From Mycobacterium numidiamassiliense (GTDB lineage Bacteria; Actinomycetota; Actinomycetes; Mycobacteriales; Mycobacteriaceae): DNA of 64,000 nucleotides. Numbering within the stretch: position 1 is the first letter of the stretch; the number at the start of each line of letters is the position of its first letter. Location: assembly GCF_900157365.1 (NCBI RefSeq), contig NZ_FUEZ01000004.1, positions 667,061 to 731,060 of the forward strand, given 5' to 3'. Under the pieces are notes generated by a model. The model was not told the origin of the DNA. It saw nothing but the letters and a program-made list of their open reading frames with translations, and did no database searches. Positions 59,011 through 64,000 of this stretch are shown here, piece after piece. Made by a program: the position numbers and the translations under genes.

Positions 59011-61767
59011 GTGACGATTGATGGCGGCACGATCGCCGCTTACGGCTTTCGGCGACAGTACCTCGCAGCAGCGGAGGAAATTCTCCACATCGTCAAGGAA
59101 CGTGCCGACAATCTCACTGGACTCGCGCTAATCGTCGAACCGACGCGCGCAGATCTCGGAAACGCCAGCGATGCTGACGATGACATCGTCGACTTCGGAA
59201 TAGAGGTCGACGGCAACGTGGTTCGGCGCGTGCAGGTCAAGTCCTCAAAGACTCCCTCGGGTACGAATCCGCTGAGGTACTCGGACGCGTCGTTGTTTTT
59301 CGAGCGATTAGGAACAAGTGCTGGCGAGGCTGTGATTTTGACCAACAAGCCTCTTGCGAAAAAGCTCCTCGAATCTTGCGGGCCGCCGACGATGTCGTCA
59401 GACGGCCACGAGGTTTATGTCGTCGTCGCGGACGAGATCACGGGCGGACAATCAGACCCGGCCCGAGTTGTATTGCGCGATCAGCGAAGTGCCATGGACA
59501 TCAAACAGGCGATCCTGGAGCTCATTCGCGAGTTACGCCGAGACCAGGCCTTGGGGCCTGGCGAACGCTCGGTTGGGTTACTGGCCGCGCTGCTGATGGA
59601 TTCGATCTTCGAATCTGCAGCAGGTTTATCATCACGTCGGCTCAATGGTGAAGACCTCAAAGCGTTGCTGTGTCTACCCGATACTCAAGTAGCTCACGCC
59701 CTAAGGGGATTTGACTGGGGCGTGCCTCTCATCGAGGTTCCCCGACTTGTCTCAGCCGTGGCGCGAACCGATGAACTGGCCACTATCACCGAACTCTTCA
59801 CTGAGTCAGTGACGACGCGCAACCCCAAAGTTGTAATACTCACGGGTGTCACCGGTTTCGGGAAGAGCACCATTGCGGCCGACTTCTGCCACCTCAACAG
59901 GCACTTCTTTGAAGAAGTGTGCTGGGTCGATTCCCGTTCGGTCGACCTTGTGCAGGCCAGGATCAAAGACGTCCTGGCGGGGCTAGAAGTCGACGTCGCT
60001 TCGGCGAGCGACCTCGGCGCCGCTTTCCAGACTGAAATGTCGCGCCGGAGCGGGCCTTTCATACTTGTCTTCGACGGCGCGCAATCCGCAGGGGACATAG
60101 CGTCATTCATTCCGACAAGCGGGTGTGGCTTGGTGGTCGTGACCACAAACGACAGTACGGGCTGGGCGCCGACGGCAACCCAACTACATGTCGGATCCTT
60201 TACAGAAGACGAGGCGGTGGAATGCTTTGAAGCCTACGCTGGCCTCGAATCAGGGGCCCATTCTGACGTGGTCCGGGATGTCGTTAATCGGCTTGAGCGG
60301 CTTCCACTCGCAATTGCTATGGCAGCATCATACTTTCGTAATGCCGACGAGGACATCAGTCAGCTTTCAGCTAAGTACTTCGCAAGTCTTGCGGACTTCC
60401 TCGACGACGACTCAGCAAGGCCCCGGGACTTTGATAAGACCGCGTTCGCGGCAATTCGGTTCGCGGTCAGCCGACTCGGAGAGACTGCGGGCGCCGGCGG
60501 TGCTTATAAGCGCGAGACCCAACTCCTTGTCTATCATTCAGCATTCTTCGCGCCGGAGCTCATCCCACTGAACCTAGTCTTGCAGACTGTCGACATTGAT
60601 TCCGTGACAATCGATCTGACCAATCCGCCGTCACCGGTAGTGGCTAGCCAGCAGCGTCGAAATGCGATTCTCACAAATCTGAGGACACAGACGATCGCAC
60701 AGCGACGCCTCTACATTGATGCGTCGGGGGCATCCAATCCGGCGAGTGACACGATCAATATTCATCCGCTCGTTCACGAGATCCTGCGGACGATCCATCA
60801 GCAGGCAGCGCCCCGTGAGGCCGACCTCATCGCCCTACTCGGTGATTTCATGGGTTGCCTGTACGGATGGATCATCGCCTTTCGCCGAACAGGCGCATTT
60901 TTCCCTGTCGAACAGCTACTCACACACGGCGAATGGATACTCAAACTTGTCGATGACATCACCGTCACCGAAAATGCTAACGCTCAGGTTTTCTACGTAT
61001 TCCGTTGTGCCAAAATATTTTTGAGGGCTGAGATCGCCAACTGCTATGCCGTACGCGGAGAGTATCAACGTGGCGTCGGATTGCTCGACCAGGTTCTCGA
61101 AGAGTCTGCAGACGTGACGCTTACCGTGTATGCGCGCGGGGCGGTCGCGAAGGCTGCCTGCGACGCGATATCCGATGCCAAGCTCGGAAATCTAGGCTTT
61201 GACATAGCTGCCCGGATGGCGCAACGCGCCATCGCGGAACTCACGACTCTTGAGCAGTTCACTGACCAGCCCAAGCGTGGCGACGTTGTCTATCCCTTAG
61301 CAATCCAAGCAGCACAGTCAATCAACGGCTTTGGCACTTCCGAGGCCCGTGAGCTTGCCGAACAGCTAGCCGCGATCGCTAAGCGTCAACGGCTGTCGAA
61401 GATCCCAGACTCAGCCATAATCAACACGATCGAAAAGGCCTTGAAGAGCGGTCAATTCGCTCCTGCACTGGCAGTGATCCAGTCGGCACGAAGCCAGCTT
61501 TCCGCTGTGCATCAAATCATCATGCTCGACAATTTCGAGGTCATCGCGGATCTACATCTCGGTCAGTTCACGGCCGCCGCCGACGCCATCGATCGCATCT
61601 TCGCTGTCGCCGGAGGCGAAGCCTACTTGCGGCAAGTTCTAGGAATCGTCTGCATCGAGGTTGGGGATGCCTTAACGGCAACACGGCCGTCGTGGATTGG
61701 TAGGTCACCGCGTCTAGCAGCTCACCACGCGAAAATCATAGAACTACGTGCGCAACTGGACCCATAA
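59011..61767 (+). CDS. Nuclease-STAND NTPase-helical repeat protein, candidate antiviral STAND (Avs-like)
   Basis: The 918-residue protein has three parts. Residues 1-150 contain YGFRRQYLAAAEEIL and D61...VQVK(75-77)SS, the pattern of DUF4297/Cap4-like PD-(D/E)xK nucleases. Residues about 240-500 form a STAND NTPase: Walker A GVTGFGKST at 279-287, Walker B ILVFD at 351-355, sensor-like VVVTTND at 375-381, and LPLA at 431-434. The C-terminus (about 620-918) is helical and TPR-like, as in sensors of phage proteins. In Avs-type systems ligand binding to the repeats drives NTPase oligomerisation and activates the nuclease. GTG 59011 follows GAGGATCG. Confidence 0.83.
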   Translation: MTIDGGTIAAYGFRRQYLAAAEEILHIVKERADNLTGLALIVEPTRADLGNASDADDDIVDFGIEVDGNVVRRVQVKSSKTPSGTNPLRYSDASLFFERLGTSAGEAVILTNKPLAKKLLESCGPPTMSSDGHEVYVVVADEITGGQSDPARVVLRDQRSAMDIKQAILELIRELRRDQALGPGERSVGLLAALLMDSIFESAAGLSSRRLNGEDLKALLCLPDTQVAHALRGFDWGVPLIEVPRLVSAVARTDELATITELFTESVTTRNPKVVILTGVTGFGKSTIAADFCHLNRHFFEEVCWVDSRSVDLVQARIKDVLAGLEVDVASASDLGAAFQTEMSRRSGPFILVFDGAQSAGDIASFIPTSGCGLVVVTTNDSTGWAPTATQLHVGSFTEDEAVECFEAYAGLESGAHSDVVRDVVNRLERLPLAIAMAASYFRNADEDISQLSAKYFASLADFLDDDSARPRDFDKTAFAAIRFAVSRLGETAGAGGAYKRETQLLVYHSAFFAPELIPLNLVLQTVDIDSVTIDLTNPPSPVVASQQRRNAILTNLRTQTIAQRRLYIDASGASNPASDTINIHPLVHEILRTIHQQAAPREADLIALLGDFMGCLYGWIIAFRRTGAFFPVEQLLTHGEWILKLVDDITVTENANAQVFYVFRCAKIFLRAEIANCYAVRGEYQRGVGLLDQVLEESADVTLTVYARGAVAKAACDAISDAKLGNLGFDIAARMAQRAIAELTTLEQFTDQPKRGDVVYPLAIQAAQSINGFGTSEARELAEQLAAIAKRQRLSKIPDSAIINTIEKALKSGQFAPALAVIQSARSQLSAVHQIIMLDNFEVIADLHLGQFTAAADAIDRIFAVAGGEAYLRQVLGIVCIEVGDALTATRPSWIGRSPRLAAHHAKIIELRAQLDP

Positions 61768-61786
61768 TGCGCGTAGCTGTACACGG

Positions 61787-62098
61787 CTAGGTGTGGACTG
61801 GCACGCCGTACCGTGCGGCCAGTTCTTGTGCTAACGCATCGACCGCGGGCGCGGACTCGGCATCGAGAATGCCCAGCTCGCGGATTGTGCCGGCCCGGGC
61901 CCGATATTCGAACCTCGGAGTCGGCCCAGTCCCCCGCCACCACTGCGGCGGCGCCATCGCGACGTCGACCAAATCGACCTTGCCGACGACCAGGTAGGAG
62001 CCGTCATACGGACTAGCCTGCGTTACGCCATCGAGAGCCGGAATGCGGATTTCCCACCAGCGGCCTTCACGGGTCACCTCAATGTCGTAGCAGGGCAT
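61787..62098 (-). CDS. HicB-like small protein (possible antitoxin)
   Basis: The 103-residue product (start MPCYDIEVTREGRWWEIRIPALDGVTQAS) has an N-terminal half closely resembling actinobacterial HicB-type antitoxins. The second half (PQWWRGTGPTPRFEYRARAGTIRELGILDAESAPAVDALAQELAARYGV) is less typical. No HicA toxin gene is adjacent. A GTGGAGGAGA site precedes ATG 62098. It is convergent with the STAND gene and divergent from the HEPN-motif gene. Confidence 0.62.
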   Translation of the reverse strand: MPCYDIEVTREGRWWEIRIPALDGVTQASPYDGSYLVVGKVDLVDVAMAPPQWWRGTGPTPRFEYRARAGTIRELGILDAESAPAVDALAQELAARYGVPVHT

Positions 62099-62172
62099 TA
62101 TGGTCTCCTCCACGAGAGTAAGAGACCCATGCTGAATGATGCTCGGCCTCGACAGAACCGAGGAGGACGCCG

Positions 62173-63309
62173 ATGTATCTGCAAAGTCGCAGTAGGCGAT
62201 GGCTCACGGTGCTGCGCAAGGCCCGCGCCGTGCTGGGGCTCTCACGCCAGGCCATTGACCGCTATGTCGAAGCTGCTACCCAGATGCCGAACGTGCGCGT
62301 CATCAGCGAAAGAGATCGGCGAGTGATGACGCTAGAAGCGCGGGATCCACTCACCCTCACTTTCGAAAGCCAGCGTCTCAGCGGGGACTCCTGGCTGAAA
62401 CAGATCCTCGAAGACGTGTCGCGAGTACTGCGCGACTTCACCTTCGGAGACGGCTTCCCCGACAGCCTCCACGCTCTGGACTCCGCCGCCGAGGCCGCGA
62501 TACCGCTCCTCGAAGGGCGAATTACTGACCCGAATCCATCGATCGACGAAATCATCGACGAGCTCGAGCGTGCACTGCTGGTATCCCTCGTCGTGACCAT
62601 GACCTCCCACAACGTGCTCGTCGAAAAGGTGCACGAATGGGTGCAACAGCACCAACGGTTCCTGCAAGGCCACCGGGACCACGACGTTGGACACTACTTC
62701 GACGCCAAGACGCTCACCTACGTCGACAAGGCTGATGCCGGCCGCATCCACATGCAAGACCTCGTCTTCGCCATTGACTCTGGCGCCAACATCTGGATGG
62801 CGGTGGGAGGTCGGCAAACCCTCGACAACTACCCCGAGGTTCAAGCTGTCGCCTACGCGCAATGGTTTGCCTACGCATTCGCTCTCTGGGACGAACAGTT
62901 CCGAAAGCGAATCGCCGGATACTTCGACCAACGCGCGGAGGCGAAAATTCGCACCAGTGACGTGTTGATCGACTACTTCGGCGACCTCCGCCTCATCCGA
63001 AACGACTTCGTACACAACAAAGGCGTCTGCAAAGAGTCGGCCAATGCCAAAGTCCTGAGGTGGGCAGTCCGCGGACAGCCAATGGAAATCAAGGCCGAAC
63101 AGATGATGTCCCTCATCGACCTGTTCCCCCGAGACGAATTACGCACCGCACCAACGCCGCAACCTGCAGGAGAAGCACAGAAAATCCCGGGGAAGGTCGG
63201 CGCGCACCTCCTCGAAGACGTGCAACAGCGCGCTCGGGAACTCGAGCTCACAGACGACGAGCTTGCCGAGGCCGCGTTATCAGCGTGGCTGGCCGACAAT
63301 GGCGACTAA
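62173..63309 (+). CDS. Hypothetical protein with HEPN-type RxxxxH motif
   Basis: The 378-residue protein is mainly helical. LRLIRNDFVHNKGVC at about 272-286 gives R276-x4-H281, the HEPN ribonuclease signature in the hydrophobic RNxxVHN form. The preceding helix FALWDEQFRKRIAGYFDQR supports a HEPN bundle at about 220-290. The first 60 residues (RRWLTVLRKARAVLGLSRQAIDRYVEAA) could be a DNA- or RNA-binding helix pair. The C-terminus has ELELTDDELAEAALSAWLADNGD. AGGAGG lies 7 bases before the ATG. HEPN proteins act in abortive infection and toxin-antitoxin systems; that role here is inferred. Confidence 0.68.
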   Translation: MYLQSRSRRWLTVLRKARAVLGLSRQAIDRYVEAATQMPNVRVISERDRRVMTLEARDPLTLTFESQRLSGDSWLKQILEDVSRVLRDFTFGDGFPDSLHALDSAAEAAIPLLEGRITDPNPSIDEIIDELERALLVSLVVTMTSHNVLVEKVHEWVQQHQRFLQGHRDHDVGHYFDAKTLTYVDKADAGRIHMQDLVFAIDSGANIWMAVGGRQTLDNYPEVQAVAYAQWFAYAFALWDEQFRKRIAGYFDQRAEAKIRTSDVLIDYFGDLRLIRNDFVHNKGVCKESANAKVLRWAVRGQPMEIKAEQMMSLIDLFPRDELRTAPTPQPAGEAQKIPGKVGAHLLEDVQQRARELELTDDELAEAALSAWLADNGD

Positions 63310-64000
63310 CGCCCTTCCAGAACTCGCCTACGCAACCGAAAAATCTTATCTGACAAACTATTTCACTCCGCTCAGCCTGAGATTAAAGCCTGAACGAAGC
63401 CGTGTGTGAGAGAAGTTTCGGGAACCGTACAGAGCTTTTTCCAGCAGTATTGACGGACCCTGGGGGTACTCGTCGCATGAGTACACCGAGTGTGGGTAGA
63501 CTCCGAATCTTCCCTTGCGGGAGTGGTCGGAGTGGGTCGAGCCGGCCGACGACGCCGCCAACAGCGCCAAAGCGGGCGTCGCCGCCGAGCTCGAGGCCTG
63601 CGCGAAGCGGGGCCAGCCGTGCCCGAACTCGTCTTCCGGTACATGGACGCCGGTGAACCTCGGGTGCAGCTACATTTCATGGATAAGTGACGCTTATTTA
63701 CTGTTCTGCGAAATGCAATGCGGGACAGCGTTGTTGCGAATTGCACCGATCGTTGGTGTGCGTGTTGGTGTTTGTGGGGTCGCCGTTCGCGCCGTGATCG
63801 CGCGCGAGGTGGATTGACTCGGTAGGTAGTGGCGCGGTTTTCTTTGTGGTTCGTGGTTGCTCGCTATTTCAGGTCGGCGGGTTGGTGGGGGCGAGGTGCC
63901 GGGTTAGTCGAGGAGTGTGATGTCGGGGGTCGTGGTGGTGTCTTGTTTGGTGCGGGGTGTGTGTTTTATACACATTTGGCGGTGCCGGTGGATAGGTGAG
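63310..64000. other. Gene-poor end of window with decayed coding traces
   Basis: No intact gene is supported. Around 63515-63625 one frame reads REWSEWVEPADDAANSAKAG... with good codon bias and then breaks. The sense continues in another frame as ELVFRYMDAGEPRVQLHFMDK and stops near 63690, which looks like a frameshifted remnant. From about 63750 the plus strand is strongly G/T-skewed, consistent with a minus-strand C/A-rich coding tail entering from the right. Confidence 0.45.
63904..63999 (-). CDS. Possible C-terminal end of a gene entering from the right
   Basis: The minus frame from the window edge to TAA at 63904-63906 is open for 31 codons and reads PRTKQDTTTTPDITLLD at its end. It is rich in Thr, Pro and Lys as many mycobacterial protein tails are. 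The length is too short for a family call and other frames are also open nearby, so this is tentative. Confidence 0.25.
   Translation of the reverse strand, partial: SPIHRHRQMCIKHTPRTKQDTTTTPDITLLD

Overview
The window reads as a high-GC mycobacterial chromosome, most likely a slow grower. The first half is the cholesterol-catabolism and Mce4 cholesterol-import region known from M. tuberculosis as roughly Rv3519 down to Rv3483c, in nearly the same gene order. Diagnostic genes are cyp142, echA19, fadD19, ilvX, fadD17, fadE26/fadE27, fdxD, hsd4A, yrbE4AB-mce4A-F with two Mce-associated genes, otsA and cpsA. Exact KstR-type palindromes (TnnAACnnGTTnnA) lie in front of the Rv3519/cyp142 pair, between echA19 and fadD19, between fadE26 and fdxD, and in front of a short-chain dehydrogenase at 29.5 kb. 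Side-chain activation and beta-oxidation, sterol C26 oxidation and sterol import therefore look like one co-regulated programme.

From about 27.4 to 44.7 kb the window carries ordinary mycobacterial genes: a DivIVA-domain coiled-coil protein with an unusual C-terminus, an enoyl-CoA hydratase, two SDRs, a LytR-CpsA-Psr ligase, a TDT transporter, a hydrolase, two secreted S1 proteases, an LpqH-like lipoprotein, a proline-rich secreted protein, a lytic transglycosylase and a DUF732 protein. From 44.8 to 54.8 kb the content is more accessory: a lower-GC membrane protein, an Old Yellow Enzyme, a peroxiredoxin with a divergent TetR gene, DUF2505, an SDR, DUF1206, and then a minus-strand three-gene cassette. 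That cassette (54789 to 52931) encodes an EspC-like type VII secretion partner, a WXG-type protein with an RNase Sa/barnase-family C-terminal domain, and a barstar-type inhibitor. It has the layout of a secreted ribonuclease toxin with its immunity protein.

At 54952-54998 (minus) lies the 3' half of a tRNA-Thr(TGT) gene without its 5' half, the expected distal scar of an element integrated into a tRNA gene. A 21-bp copy of its 3' end also occurs at 44774. To the right of the scar, to the window end, are short orphan genes, a broken gene, a small membrane protein, a DUF2971 protein, a 918-residue protein joining a PD-(D/E)xK/DUF4297-like nuclease domain to a STAND NTPase and a helical C-terminus, a HicB-like protein, and a protein with a HEPN-type RxxxxH motif. 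I interpret this as a tRNA-associated genomic island carrying candidate anti-phage functions. The island, the toxin cassette and the DivIVA/IS3-OrfA-like chimera are the parts most worth a second look.
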